In this document: positions 27,252-35,423 of the stretch, in pieces
Numbering within the stretch: the first letter of the stretch is position 1
Layout of the letters: each line of letters begins with the position of its first letter
Source of the DNA: CAYTZH01 sp964442285
Lineage (GTDB): Bacteria; Myxococcota_A; UBA9160; JAFDET01
Assembly (NCBI GenBank): GCA_964442285.1
Contig: CAYTZH010000038.1
Coordinates: 1 to 53,839, forward strand
Reading direction: 5' to 3'
DNA: 53,839 nt
The notes under the pieces: generated by a model
Databases searched by the model: none
Seen by the model: only the letters and a program-made list of their open reading frames with translations
What the model was told of the DNA's origin: nothing
Translations under genes and position numbers: made by a program

Positions 27252-28885
27252 CCGTCCAGGTACCCGAGGGCCCGCAGGCGTGCGGCCACCCGGGCCTCCT
27301 CGCCGGCGCTGTAGGGTGCCGGGGTCAGCGCCACGCCGTCGAGGCGCTCGTCCCAGGGGATGCCCATCGCCCGCAGCAGGGTGGGCGCCACGTCGACGAT
27401 GGCGGCATCGGCGATCGCGCCGACCCGCTCGTAGCCGGGCCCGTGGCCGATCAGGATGCCGTCGGGTCGGTGGACACCGTTCATGCCCCGGCCGCGGCCG
27501 CCGGCGAGGGCCTCGCCCTCGAGGGTCACCACCGAGTCCCGGCCGCCGCTCCAGGGCGTCGGCACGAGCGAGAGACCGTAGCCGGCGTCGAGGCCCAGCT
27601 CGACCACCACGTCGGGCGCGCGCTCGACGAACGGGCCGTCGTAGACCTCCTCGCGGCGCCGGGCCCGCGCGACCACGGGCTCGCCGCCCGGAAGCTTCCA
27701 GTCGCCGAGGGCGTCGATCACCTCGTCGCGGACCCGCTCGTAGTCCCCGGGTGCGACGGAGCCCCGGGCCTCGCGACCGCGCAGGTTGATCCAGACCCCG
27801 GGCTGGGTGTTGGTCTCCTCGGAGACCGCCGCGGTGCGCGACCAGTCGAAGCCGCCGAAACGGGCCGCGCTCTCGACCCCTGCGGCGGCCGCGCGCAGGC
27901 GGCGGAAGACCGCCTCGGCGGTCCGCGGCGGCAGCAGGCGCAGGGCTGCGTCCCGCGCGGCGCGCGCGGCGGAATCCCCGGAGATCCGTCGCCGCACCAG
28001 GAGACCGGCCTCGGCCAGGTGGCGGTTCAGGTGCACCACCCGCCGGGAGGCGCCGCCGGTTCCGTGGTCGGAGACCACCAGGCACAGCGCGTCCTCCGGG
28101 AGCGCCGCGCGCAGGGCGCCGCAGGCCGCATCGAGGCGCTCGTACACCGCGGCCACCGCCTCGCGTCGTAGCGGTGAAGCCTGCGGGTCGCGCCGGGGCG
28201 AGTCTGGGTCGTGATCGCGCCAGAAGTGATGCGCCACGGTGTCGCTCTCGGCGAAGACGACACAGGTCAGGTCCGGCGCCCGGCCGCGCCGCCCGAGCGC
28301 CGCCAGGGCCTCGCAGGCGAAGGCGGCCTTGCGCTCCACCCGGTCGAGCAGCACGCCCACCGCGCGCTCGTGCCAGGCCGCGTCCTCCGCGCCCTCGTCG
28401 AGGTCGGGCGTCATCCAGGGGCCGACCCGCGCCTCGACCGCGTCGTAGAGATCCGGGTCGCTCGCCCGGCTGCGGTCGGTGCCGCGGGAGACCGGCGCGT
28501 CGAAGCCGGCCACCAGCAGGCCGTCCAAGGGCTCCGGGGGATAGGTCGCCGGCATGCCGAGGGCGAGCACGCGGCCGCCCGCCGCCGACACCCGGCCGAA
28601 GACCGAGGCACCCGTCCGGTCGCGGGCGTTGCTGAAGCGCAGGCGCCAGGCCCCGGGGACCTTCTGGGTGAAGTCGAAGACGCCGTGCCGCCCCGGAGCG
28701 AGACCCGTGAGGAAGCTCGACCAGGCGGGGAAGGTCATGGCGGGCACGGTGCTGGCCAGGGGTGCCCAGGCACCTTCCTCCATCCAGCGGGCCAGGTGGG
28801 GAAGCCGGCCTTCCGCCGCGAGCGGACGGATCACGTCGAACGTGGCTCCGTCGAGGCCCAGGACCAGCACCGGCGGCAGCCTCAC
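27248..28885 (-). CDS. alkaline-phosphatase-superfamily phosphodiesterase/phosphotransferase
   Basis: A 545-residue protein with the metal-binding order of the type I phosphodiesterase/nucleotide pyrophosphatase group: VLGLDGATFDVI, the nucleophile region TFPAWSSFLTG, DTVAHHFWRDHD, VVSDHGTGG and a late NGVHRPDGILIGHG. There is no signal peptide, so it seems cytosolic. GTG 28885 overlaps the upstream icd-like stop (GTGA). In related bacteria such genes occur next to glycosyltransferases and may act on phospho-glycans or lipid head groups; the substrate here is not known. Confidence 0.87.
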   Translation of the reverse strand: MRLPPVLVLGLDGATFDVIRPLAAEGRLPHLARWMEEGAWAPLASTVPAMTFPAWSSFLTGLAPGRHGVFDFTQKVPGAWRLRFSNARDRTGASVFGRVSAAGGRVLALGMPATYPPEPLDGLLVAGFDAPVSRGTDRSRASDPDLYDAVEARVGPWMTPDLDEGAEDAAWHERAVGVLLDRVERKAAFACEALAALGRRGRAPDLTCVVFAESDTVAHHFWRDHDPDSPRRDPQASPLRREAVAAVYERLDAACGALRAALPEDALCLVVSDHGTGGASRRVVHLNRHLAEAGLLVRRRISGDSAARAARDAALRLLPPRTAEAVFRRLRAAAAGVESAARFGGFDWSRTAAVSEETNTQPGVWINLRGREARGSVAPGDYERVRDEVIDALGDWKLPGGEPVVARARRREEVYDGPFVERAPDVVVELGLDAGYGLSLVPTPWSGGRDSVVTLEGEALAGGRGRGMNGVHRPDGILIGHGPGYERVGAIADAAIVDVAPTLLRAMGIPWDERLDGVALTPAPYSAGEEARVAARLRALGYLDG

Positions 28886-29895
28886 CCCGAGAGCCTCCGC
28901 AGCAGAGCGTCGGTGATCGCGTCGAGGCCGGCGGGGCCGCCGAGGTCGCGGGTGCGGTGCTCGGGCTCGAGGAGGGTGGCGTCCACGGCGGACTCGACCC
29001 GCGCGGCGGCGGCCGTCTCGTCCAGGTGGCGCAGCATCTGGGCGGCCGAGAGGATCAGGGCGACCGGGTTCGCGAGGCGCTTGCCCGCGATGTCGGGCGC
29101 GCTGCCGTGCACCGCCTCGAACACGGCGCACGACTCGCCCACGTTGGCGCCCGGCACCACGCCCAGACCGCCCACCAGGCCCGCGCACAGGTCGGAGAGG
29201 ATGTCGCCGTAGAGGTTCTCGAGCAGGAGCACGTCGAAGCGCGTCGGATCCCGGACCAGCTGCATGGCGCAGTTGTCGATGATGATCTCCTCGTAGCCGA
29301 CGTCGCGGAAGTCGCGGGCCACCCGCCGGGCGCACTCCAGGAAGAGCCCGTCGGAGAGCTTCATGATGTTGGCCTTGTGGACCGCGGTCACCTTGCCGCG
29401 CCCCTGGGCCCTGGCCAGCCCGAAGGCGTGGCGGGCGATCCGCAGGGAGGCGGCCTCGGTGACGATCTTCAGGCTCTCCACGATTCCCGGCGCCACCCGG
29501 TGCTCGAGACCCGAGTAGAGCCCCTCGGTGTTCTCCCGCACCACCACCAGGTCGACGTCCTCGAAGCGGGTCGCGACGCCCGGTCGGCTCTTCACCGGCC
29601 GCACCGAGGCGAACAGATCCAGCGACTGGCGCAGGGTGACGTTGGCGCTGCGGAAGCCCTCACCTACGGGCGTGGTGATGGGCCCCTTGAGGGCCACGCC
29701 GTTGCGGCGGACGGAGTTCAGCACGGCGTCCGGCACCGCGGTCCCGTGCTTGGCCACGACCTCCGCCCCGGCCTCGACCGGCTCCCAGTCGATGGCGACC
29801 CCCGTGGCCTCCAGGACGCGGACCGTGGCCTCGGCGACCTCAGGCCCGATGCCGTCCCCGGGGATCAACGTGACGCGATGGGCTTCACTCGACAT
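28882..29895 (-). CDS. isocitrate/isopropylmalate dehydrogenase family, NAD-IDH-like
   Basis: A 337-residue oxidative decarboxylase. It has IPGDGIGPEV, FASVRPVKS, the substrate loop VRENTEGLYSGLEH, the catalytic Lys in VHKANIMKLSDG, the metal Asp in ENLYGDILSDL and the NAD-binding EAVHGSAPDIAGK. The YSGLEH form and short length resemble NAD-dependent isocitrate dehydrogenases more than LeuB. ATG 29895 overlaps the -35 box of the divergent rplC promoter. Being first in a glycosyltransferase transcript is unexpected for a TCA-cycle enzyme; homoisocitrate or tartrate dehydrogenase remain possible. Confidence 0.88.
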   Translation of the reverse strand: MSSEAHRVTLIPGDGIGPEVAEATVRVLEATGVAIDWEPVEAGAEVVAKHGTAVPDAVLNSVRRNGVALKGPITTPVGEGFRSANVTLRQSLDLFASVRPVKSRPGVATRFEDVDLVVVRENTEGLYSGLEHRVAPGIVESLKIVTEAASLRIARHAFGLARAQGRGKVTAVHKANIMKLSDGLFLECARRVARDFRDVGYEEIIIDNCAMQLVRDPTRFDVLLLENLYGDILSDLCAGLVGGLGVVPGANVGESCAVFEAVHGSAPDIAGKRLANPVALILSAAQMLRHLDETAAAARVESAVDATLLEPEHRTRDLGGPAGLDAITDALLRRLSG

Positions 29896-29917
29896 CCGCG
29901 TGGCTTGCTCCTATAGT
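29889..29917 (+). promoter_or_regulatory. sigma70-type promoter of rplC
   Basis: TCGACA at 29889-29894 and TATAGT at 29912-29917 are separated by 17 bases, a good consensus match in very GC-rich DNA. Transcription would start near 29924, leaving a leader of about 90 bases. The -35 box overlaps the start codon of the divergent dehydrogenase gene. Confidence 0.65.
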
Positions 29918-29923
29918 TCGGGC

Positions 29924-30013
29924 CCTTCGGGCCCCCGGGGACTGCTTCTCCGGACCTTTCCTGTTGGGCACCGCGCCCGCCCTTCGGGGCCGGCCACGCC
30001 GGGAGCGTAGACC
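29924..30013 (+). promoter_or_regulatory. structured leader of rplC
   Basis: The predicted 5' leader contains two TTCG tetraloop hairpins: GGGCCC-TTCG-GGCCC near 29920-29934 (with one bulged C) and GCCC-TTCG-GGGC near 29980-29992. Ribosomal protein leaders are often autoregulatory, but no known L3 leader motif was recognised. Confidence 0.4.
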
Positions 30014-30649
30014 GTGGCGATCGAGTTCCTTTGCCGCAAGGTGGGCATGACCCGCGTCTTCGAGGAGGACGGTCGCTGCCGGGCCGTCACCGTACTGGAC
30101 GCCACCCCGAACGCGGTGGTTCAGAAGCGAATCCCCGAGACCCACGGCTACAGCGCGCTCCAGCTGGCGGTGGGCGAGCGCCGGGCCAGGACCCTGAGCA
30201 AGCCCGAGGCCGGCCACTTCGAGAAGGCCGGCGTGGCCCCGAAGCGCTGGCTGGCCGAGACCCGGGTCAGCGAGGAGGAGGCCGCGGCCTACGAGCCCGG
30301 CCAGGAGCTCACCGTCGAGCTGTTCGAGAAGGGCCAGCGGGTGGACGTCATCGGCAAGTCGAAGGGCCGCGGCACCGCGGGCGTGGTGAAGCGCCACAAC
30401 TTCGCCGTCCACACCGAGGGCCACGGCACCCACGAGTTCTTCCGCCACGGCGGCTCGATCGGCGCCGGCGCCTTCCCGGGCCGCGTCATCAAGGGCCTCA
30501 AGATGTCCGGCCGGATGGGCAATCACCGCGTCACGACCCGCAACCTCGAGGTGGTCCACGTCGATCCGGAGCGCAACCTGCTCTACCTGAGCGGCTCCGT
30601 CCCCGGGCACCCCAACGGCCTCGTGCGCGTCCGGGCGGCCCGTCGATAG
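30014..30649 (+). CDS. rplC: 50S ribosomal protein L3, outside the S10 operon
   Basis: A 211-residue L3 beginning at GTG 30014. It shows CRKVGMTRVF at the start, GKSKGRGTAGVVKRHNF, the extension tip HGTHEFFRHGGSIGAGAFPGR, and KMSGRMGNHRVTTRNL, all typical L3. L3 binds 23S rRNA early in assembly and its long loop reaches the peptidyl-transferase centre. Normally rplC lies between rpsJ and rplD; here rlmE follows and no other ribosomal protein is present. Its TAG stop lies in ATAG shared with the rlmE frame. Whether this is the only L3 or a paralogue cannot be told from the window. Confidence 0.95.
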   Translation: MAIEFLCRKVGMTRVFEEDGRCRAVTVLDATPNAVVQKRIPETHGYSALQLAVGERRARTLSKPEAGHFEKAGVAPKRWLAETRVSEEEAAAYEPGQELTVELFEKGQRVDVIGKSKGRGTAGVVKRHNFAVHTEGHGTHEFFRHGGSIGAGAFPGRVIKGLKMSGRMGNHRVTTRNLEVVHVDPERNLLYLSGSVPGHPNGLVRVRAARR

Positions 30650-31275
30650 CTCGCTACGAGCGCAAGGACCACTTCCACCAACGCGCCAAGCGGGAGGGGC
30701 TCCGCTCCCGCGCCGCCTACAAGCTGCAGGCCCTCCAGCGCGCCCATCGGGTGCTGCGCCCGGGTCAGCGCGTGGTCGACCTGGGCTGCTGGCCCGGGGG
30801 CTGGCTCCAGGTGGCCGCGGGGGCGGTCGGGGAGCGGGGACGCGTCGTCGGCGTGGACCTCGCCCAGATCGAACCCCCGCTCGACCTCGCGAACACGTTC
30901 GCATTGAGCCGGGACCTCACGGATCCCGGCACGGCCGCGGCGGTGCTCGAGCTCCTGGGCGCGCCGGCCGACGTGCTCCTCTCGGATGCCGCGCCCAAGC
31001 TCACCGGCGTGCGCGACGTGGACCGGGCTCGGGAGGAGGGCCTCCTGGAGTCGATCGAGGCGCTGATTCCCGAGCTGCTCCGGGAAGATGGCGCCCTGGT
31101 GCTGAAGATTCTCGAGGGCCCGGAGGCGCGGGCCATCGAGCAGCGCATCCGCAGGCGGTTCCGCTCCGCCAGGCTCGAGCGTCCCGAAGGCAGCCGGAAG
31201 GGGAGCAGCGAGCGCTACCTGGTGGCCAGAGGCCACCAGGTAGCGCCGGATGCCGCTTCGCGCCGGGGCGGTTAG
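30646..31275 (+). CDS. rlmE: 23S rRNA (U2552 2'-O) methyltransferase, no canonical start
   Basis: A 209-residue FtsJ/RrmJ enzyme when counted from ATA 30646. The SAM motif is DLGCWPGGW and the full K-D-K-E tetrad is present (K26, D114, K154, E189 in this numbering), so it should methylate U2552 in the A-loop of 23S rRNA. The conserved N-terminal arm GLRSRAAYKL begins about residue 18, but no ATG, GTG, TTG or CTG occurs upstream in frame until far inside rplC. The ATA sits exactly where this genome places GTGA/ATGA junctions (ATAG with the rplC stop). AUA initiation, frameshifting from rplC or a base error are the options. Confidence 0.88.
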   Translation: MARYERKDHFHQRAKREGLRSRAAYKLQALQRAHRVLRPGQRVVDLGCWPGGWLQVAAGAVGERGRVVGVDLAQIEPPLDLANTFALSRDLTDPGTAAAVLELLGAPADVLLSDAAPKLTGVRDVDRAREEGLLESIEALIPELLREDGALVLKILEGPEARAIEQRIRRRFRSARLERPEGSRKGSSERYLVARGHQVAPDAASRRGG

Positions 31276-31532
31276 GCCCGCTTACGGCCCGCGAGGGCCA
31301 GGCCTCCGATCCCGAGGGCGAGCAGGGCCATCGTCTCGATTCCGCCGTGGAGCCCCAGACGCCGCGCGTCGAGGATCGACGCGGAGCCTTGCGGGGTCCG
31401 GAGCTCCAGGCTGGCCGCCGCGGAGGGCACCGTCGAGATGCTCTCCTGCGGGGTCGGCAACCAGGCCTCTGCCGAGGCCCAACCGGCTACGAGCGGCACG
31501 AGGAGCACGAGGAAACACAGCAAGCGCAGCAT
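31272..31532 (-). CDS. small exported protein with PEP-CTERM-like tail (candidate)
   Basis: An 86-residue protein from ATG 31532: a signal peptide (LRLLCFLVLLVPLVAGWASA), a short Ser/Thr-rich middle and a C-terminus of a helix followed by basic residues (ALLALGIGGLALAGRKRA). That tail resembles exosortase-sorted PEP-CTERM proteins, but the PEP triplet is replaced by IET, so the sorting call is weak. A start at 31559 is possible. Its stop shares TTAG with rlmE on the other strand. No exosortase gene is in the window. Confidence 0.6.
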   Translation of the reverse strand: MLRLLCFLVLLVPLVAGWASAEAWLPTPQESISTVPSAAASLELRTPQGSASILDARRLGLHGGIETMALLALGIGGLALAGRKRA

Positions 31533-31663
31533 CGGCCGTCCCCTTCCCTTTCCCGACACGCCGAGAGTGCAAACCCGATGCCTATGGCGAAGTGTCTCTC
31601 GCGGCTCCTCCGGGTCCCAGAGCTTCGGGGCGAGGGCCAGATCCGACGATCTCGGCGGCTAGA

Positions 31664-31716
31664 GAAGAATCGTTCTTCCGTTTGTGAAAATGTTTTCCGC
31701 GATTTCAGAACGGAAG
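31664..31716. promoter_or_regulatory. AT-rich island with three inverted repeats
   Basis: GAAGAA/TTCTTC (31664-31669 and 31673-31678), CTTCCGTT/AACGGAAG (31675-31682 and 31709-31716) and GAAAA-TG-TTTTC (31686-31697) are nested within about 50 bases of unusual low GC. The region lies between rimO (stop 31787) and the small exported gene (start 31532), both on the minus strand. It may be rimO's end structure or the small gene's regulated promoter. Confidence 0.5.
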
Positions 31717-31786
31717 CGGCCTGAAAGCGTACGAAAGGATCTCGAGGAGCGGGCCGGGGCCGGCGCTCCCAGGCGGGCCAGGCCTT

Positions 31787-33133
31787 CTAGGCAGGGATCC
31801 GGGCTTCGAGGTCGAGGCCGCGAACGCCGGTGACCCGCGCGCGGACCCGCTCGCCCACCTGCGGCGGGGTCCCCTCCGCGGTGAGGAAGACGCAGCCGTC
31901 GATCTCCGGCGCCTGCCCTCCGGTTCGCCCGACGGCAAAGCCCGCACCGACGCGGTCCACCAGGACGGTCTCCTCGCGGCCCACCTGCTGCCGGAGCGCC
32001 TCGCCCATGATCTCGCGCTGGATCGACATCAGCCGTCGGTGGCGGGAGCGGGCCAGCTCGCGCGGCACCTTGTTGGGGAGCGCGAGGGCCGTGGTGCCCT
32101 CCTCGTCCGAATAGCGGAAAGCGCCGAGCCGATCGAAGCGGTTCCTGCGAACGAATTCGCAAAGTGTGTCGAAGTCGTCCGCGGTCTCCCCAGGGAAGCC
32201 CACGATCACGGTCGTCCGCAGGGTGAGGTCCGGAATCGCCTTTCGGAGCCGCTCCACCAGGGCCTGCTGCTGCGCGGCCGTCACGCCCCGCTTCATGGCC
32301 CGCAGCACCGGGTCGCTGGCGTGCTGGAGCGGGACGTCGACGTAGGGCAGGATCCGGCGCGCCTCCGCCAGCGCCTCGACCAGCGCGTCGGTGACCGCCG
32401 ACGGGTAGAGATAGAGGAGGCGGATCCAGTCGGGGGCCGTCTCCGCGGCGTCCAGGGCCCGCACCAGCTCGGTCAGGGTCGGGCGCCCCGGCAGGTCCCA
32501 GCCCCAGGCCGTCGAGTCCTGCGCCACCAGGTTCACCTCGCGGACTCCCGACTCCGCCAGCTGGCCGATCTCCCGCAGGATCGAGTCGAGGGTGCGGCTC
32601 TGGAAGCGACCCCGGATGCCCGGGATCGCGCAGAAGGCGCAGGGCCGGTTGCAGCCCTCGGCGATCTTCACGTAGGCGGTGTGGCCCGGCCCGACCAGGA
32701 GCCGGGGGTCGCGCTCGTCGTAGAGGTGGGTCCGGCCGGCCTCCACGTACACCCCCCGGGAGCGACCGGCCAGGGCCTCCTGCAGGATGCCGGCGATCTC
32801 CGGGAAGCGGCCCGTTCCGACGAAGGCGTCGACCTCGGGAAGCTCCCGGGCGAGCTCGTCGCCGTAGCGCTGGGGCAGGCAGCCCGTCACCACCAGCGCG
32901 CGCAGGCGTCCCTCCGCGCGCAGGTCGGCCACGTCGAGGATGGCCTGGACCGACTCCTCCCGGGCGCTCTCGATGAAGGCGCAGGTGTTGACCACCACCG
33001 CGTCGGCGTCCTCCAGACGCTCTGCAATGGCGTAGCCCTCGAGGGCCAGGCTCCCGAGCATCACCTCGGTATCGAGCTGGTTCTTGGGACAGCCCAGCGA
33101 GTGGAAGTGGACGCGGGCCTTCGGGTCGCTCAC
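31787..33133 (-). CDS. rimO: ribosomal protein uS12 methylthiotransferase
   Basis: A 448-residue radical-SAM methylthiotransferase that modifies an Asp of ribosomal protein S12. The N-terminal UPF0004 domain has SLGCPKNQLDTE and VVNTCAFIESA; the radical-SAM cluster is CNRPCAFC near residue 160 followed by IRGRFQSR, typical of RimO rather than MiaB; a TRAM domain ends the protein. GTG 33133 is preferred, since the ATG at 33163 lies inside a 31-base tandem duplication copied from the next gene. A GGGCGG/CCGCCC hairpin (33137-33155) sits just before the start. Confidence 0.95.
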   Translation of the reverse strand: MSDPKARVHFHSLGCPKNQLDTEVMLGSLALEGYAIAERLEDADAVVVNTCAFIESAREESVQAILDVADLRAEGRLRALVVTGCLPQRYGDELARELPEVDAFVGTGRFPEIAGILQEALAGRSRGVYVEAGRTHLYDERDPRLLVGPGHTAYVKIAEGCNRPCAFCAIPGIRGRFQSRTLDSILREIGQLAESGVREVNLVAQDSTAWGWDLPGRPTLTELVRALDAAETAPDWIRLLYLYPSAVTDALVEALAEARRILPYVDVPLQHASDPVLRAMKRGVTAAQQQALVERLRKAIPDLTLRTTVIVGFPGETADDFDTLCEFVRRNRFDRLGAFRYSDEEGTTALALPNKVPRELARSRHRRLMSIQREIMGEALRQQVGREETVLVDRVGAGFAVGRTGGQAPEIDGCVFLTAEGTPPQVGERVRARVTGVRGLDLEARIPA

Positions 33134-33160
33134 AGCGGGCGGAACGTACCCGCCCCGTCC

Positions 33161-33238
33161 CATCCGGGCCAGGATCCCGCCGCGCCCGCTACATCCGGGC
33201 CAGGATCCCGCCGCGCCCGCTACATCCGGGCCAGGATC
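33161..33238. repeat. 31-bp tandem duplication of the FHA gene 3' end
   Basis: Two identical 31-base units (33161-33191 and 33192-33222) are followed by a 16-base partial third copy (33223-33238) that belongs to the FHA coding sequence. The duplication therefore copied the last codons of the FHA gene (the EILARM end) into the rimO upstream region. Confidence 0.95.
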
Positions 33239-33993
33239 TCCGCGCGCTTGCGCTGGAACTCCTCGTCCGTGATGAGGTCCTCGTCGCGGAGCATCTTCAG
33301 CTGGCGCAGCCGGCTGGCGGGATCGCCCCCCGCGGTCTGCTCGTCGGGGTTCGTGGCCGGCGCGGCGCTCTCCGGCCCAGCGGCCCGGGGCGCCGGCCGG
33401 GCGGGGGCCGGGTCGATCGCCGGGGTCGGCTCGTCGAACTCGAGCACCGGCTCCATCTCGTTCAGGCCGTCCTCGTCCTCGAGCTCGAGCTGGAAGTCGG
33501 CCGCCGGGGCCGTGCTGAACGCGTCGTCTCCCGACTTCGCCTCCGGCTCGATGACGAAGGCGTCGGCCCCTTCCGCCAGCATCTCCATGCCGCCCAGCAT
33601 GGTGGCCCCGGCATTCCCCGCCTCACCCGCGCCGAAGCCGAACTGCTTGAGCTGCGACGCGTAGAGCACCTTGGCGCCGAGCGTGGCCGGGTGCTCGTCC
33701 GTCTGCTCGAAGACCAGCTCCACCGCGCCGAACGTGATGGTGTCGCCGGGCTTCAGCAGCTTCTGGCCGACCCGCTCGCCGTTGACGTGGGTGCCATTGC
33801 TGGTGTTGTAGTCCGCGATCTCGAAGCCGCCCTTCGCCTTTGCCAGCACCGCGTGGCGCCGCGACATCTCGTCGTCGGCGAAGTGCAGGTCGTTCTCGGG
33901 CGCGCGGCCGAGGGTGATGTCCTGGGTGTCCCAGACGACCAGCCGCTCGGGCTGGTCGGGCTCGCGAACGCGCAGGTAGGTGTGTCGCGCCAT
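33220..33993 (-). CDS. FHA-SHOCT domain protein
   Basis: A 257-residue cytosolic protein. The N-terminal FHA domain (about 20-100) keeps the phosphothreonine-binding set GRAPENDL, MSRRHAVL and NTSNGTHVNG. A low-complexity acidic/Pro-Ala linker (about 125-225) follows. The C-terminal ~30 residues (LRQLKMLRDEDLITDEEF then KRAEIL) match the SHOCT oligomerisation motif. FHA proteins read Ser/Thr kinase signals; no kinase is adjacent. ATG 33993 is clear. A partial tandem copy of its end lies just downstream. Confidence 0.88.
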   Translation of the reverse strand: MARHTYLRVREPDQPERLVVWDTQDITLGRAPENDLHFADDEMSRRHAVLAKAKGGFEIADYNTSNGTHVNGERVGQKLLKPGDTITFGAVELVFEQTDEHPATLGAKVLYASQLKQFGFGAGEAGNAGATMLGGMEMLAEGADAFVIEPEAKSGDDAFSTAPAADFQLELEDEDGLNEMEPVLEFDEPTPAIDPAPARPAPRAAGPESAAPATNPDEQTAGGDPASRLRQLKMLRDEDLITDEEFQRKRAEILARM

Positions 33994-34103
33994 GCCGTCC
34001 TCCCCCGTGGCCCCTCATCGGCAGGCTCCGCGGAAGGGCTGAGCACCGGCGTCCCGAGCGCGCCCGCCCGGGCGCTTCGCGGGCCGGCAGCCGGGCGGCC
34101 CAA

Positions 34104-35423
34104 CTACGGGCCCGGCTGCGGGTTCTCCGGTCGGAGGTGGACCAGCTCGCCGGCGGCGAGCACGGCGCTCACGTGGGAGGCGTACTCGAACGGGTCGCCG
34201 TCGAAGAGCACCAGGTCCGCCACCTTGCCCGGCTCGAGAGAGCCGTAGCGGTCCTCGACGCCAAGCATCTCGGCCGCGGAGAGGGTGATGGCCCGCAGGG
34301 CCGCCTCCGGACCGAGACCGTTGGCGGCAGCCACGGCCGCCTCGAAGAGCACCAGGCGGGTGCGGGGGACGTAGCCCTCGAAGCCCGAGCGAATCGCGAT
34401 GCGCACCCCCGCGGCGGCCAGGCGCGCGGCGTTCTCGTAGCTCGCGTGGTAGGTCTCCGGGCTCCCCACGCGTTCCATGACGGGACCGACCAGCACCGGG
34501 GCGCCGGCGTCTCGCAGGGCGTCGGCGACCAGGTAGCCCTCGGTGGCGCCGGCGATGGCGAAGCGGAGATTGAACTCGCCCGCGATGCGCAGGGCGGTCA
34601 CGATGTCGTCGGCGCGATGCGCCACCAGCAACGCCGGGAGCTCGCCCGTGGCGACCCGCCCGAGGGCCTCGCGGGCGAGGTCGCGGTCGGGCGGCTTGCC
34701 CTCGCGCTCGCTACCGAACAGGCCCCGGCCCTTGCGCGCCGCGCCCAGGGCGCGCGCGTACTCGCGGCCGTCCAGCAGGGCCGCGCGCAGCACCGCCGCC
34801 GTTCCCATCCGGGTGGAGGGCCGCTTGCCCTTCTTCCCGAAGACCCGCTTGGGCCGCTCGCCCAGATTCAGCACCAGCGCCGAGGGGGCGCGCACCACCA
34901 TCGCGTCCGCGAGCCGACCGTGGGTGCGGACCAGGGCGGCCTGGCCGGCGATCGGGCTGGCGGGGCCCGGGCTGACCTGCAGCAGCGTCACCCCGTGCTC
35001 GAGCAGGTGGCGGAGCAGCGGCTCGTCGGGGTTGAAGGCGTCGAGAGCCCGGAGCGCGGCCTGGTTGGGGTCGGTGGTCTCGTCCTGGTCGCGGTCTGCG
35101 GCGACGTTGTAGAGCCCGGACACGCCGATGCTCGACTGGGTGTCGATCAGCCCCGGCGTCGCCACGGCGGCGCGGAGGCGCCGCGCACCTTCGGGCACGG
35201 GCACCGCGTCCGGCGCGCCCACGCGCGCGATCAGACCGTCCTCGACCACCACCCGGCCGGGCGTCAGGGCCGGCCCGGAGACGGGCTCGACCCGATCCGC
35301 ATCCACCACCAGGGTCTCGGCGCGCGCGGTGGCGGCGAGCGGCAGCGCCGCCGCCACCGCCAGCGCCAGCAGCCCGACCCGCGCGCCCGGGGCGCGGCGC
35401 GGATGCCGCTCGCGCCCGCTCAC
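34104..35423 (-). CDS. amidohydrolase-like protein lacking metal ligands
   Basis: A 439-residue exported paralogue of the next gene. GTG 35423 gives a basic start followed by a hydrophobic segment (GLLALAVAAALPLAATA). The amidohydrolase fold is kept (AVATPGLIDTQSSIGVSG, LLVAHRADDIVTAL, AITLSAAEMLGVEDRYGSLEPGKVADLVL), but the usual DTHSH is DTQSS (Q96, S98) and the HTDD metal Asp site is replaced by IRSGFE. It is probably a pseudoenzyme subunit or binding partner. Its start overlaps the upstream stop as GTGA, so both proteins are likely made together. Confidence 0.85.
   Translation of the reverse strand: MSGRERHPRRAPGARVGLLALAVAAALPLAATARAETLVVDADRVEPVSGPALTPGRVVVEDGLIARVGAPDAVPVPEGARRLRAAVATPGLIDTQSSIGVSGLYNVAADRDQDETTDPNQAALRALDAFNPDEPLLRHLLEHGVTLLQVSPGPASPIAGQAALVRTHGRLADAMVVRAPSALVLNLGERPKRVFGKKGKRPSTRMGTAAVLRAALLDGREYARALGAARKGRGLFGSEREGKPPDRDLAREALGRVATGELPALLVAHRADDIVTALRIAGEFNLRFAIAGATEGYLVADALRDAGAPVLVGPVMERVGSPETYHASYENAARLAAAGVRIAIRSGFEGYVPRTRLVLFEAAVAAANGLGPEAALRAITLSAAEMLGVEDRYGSLEPGKVADLVLFDGDPFEYASHVSAVLAAGELVHLRPENPQPGP

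Noticed and set aside
33134..33163. ATG 33163 as rimO start
   Set aside because: It was created by the tandem duplication; the conserved sequence begins after GTG 33133.
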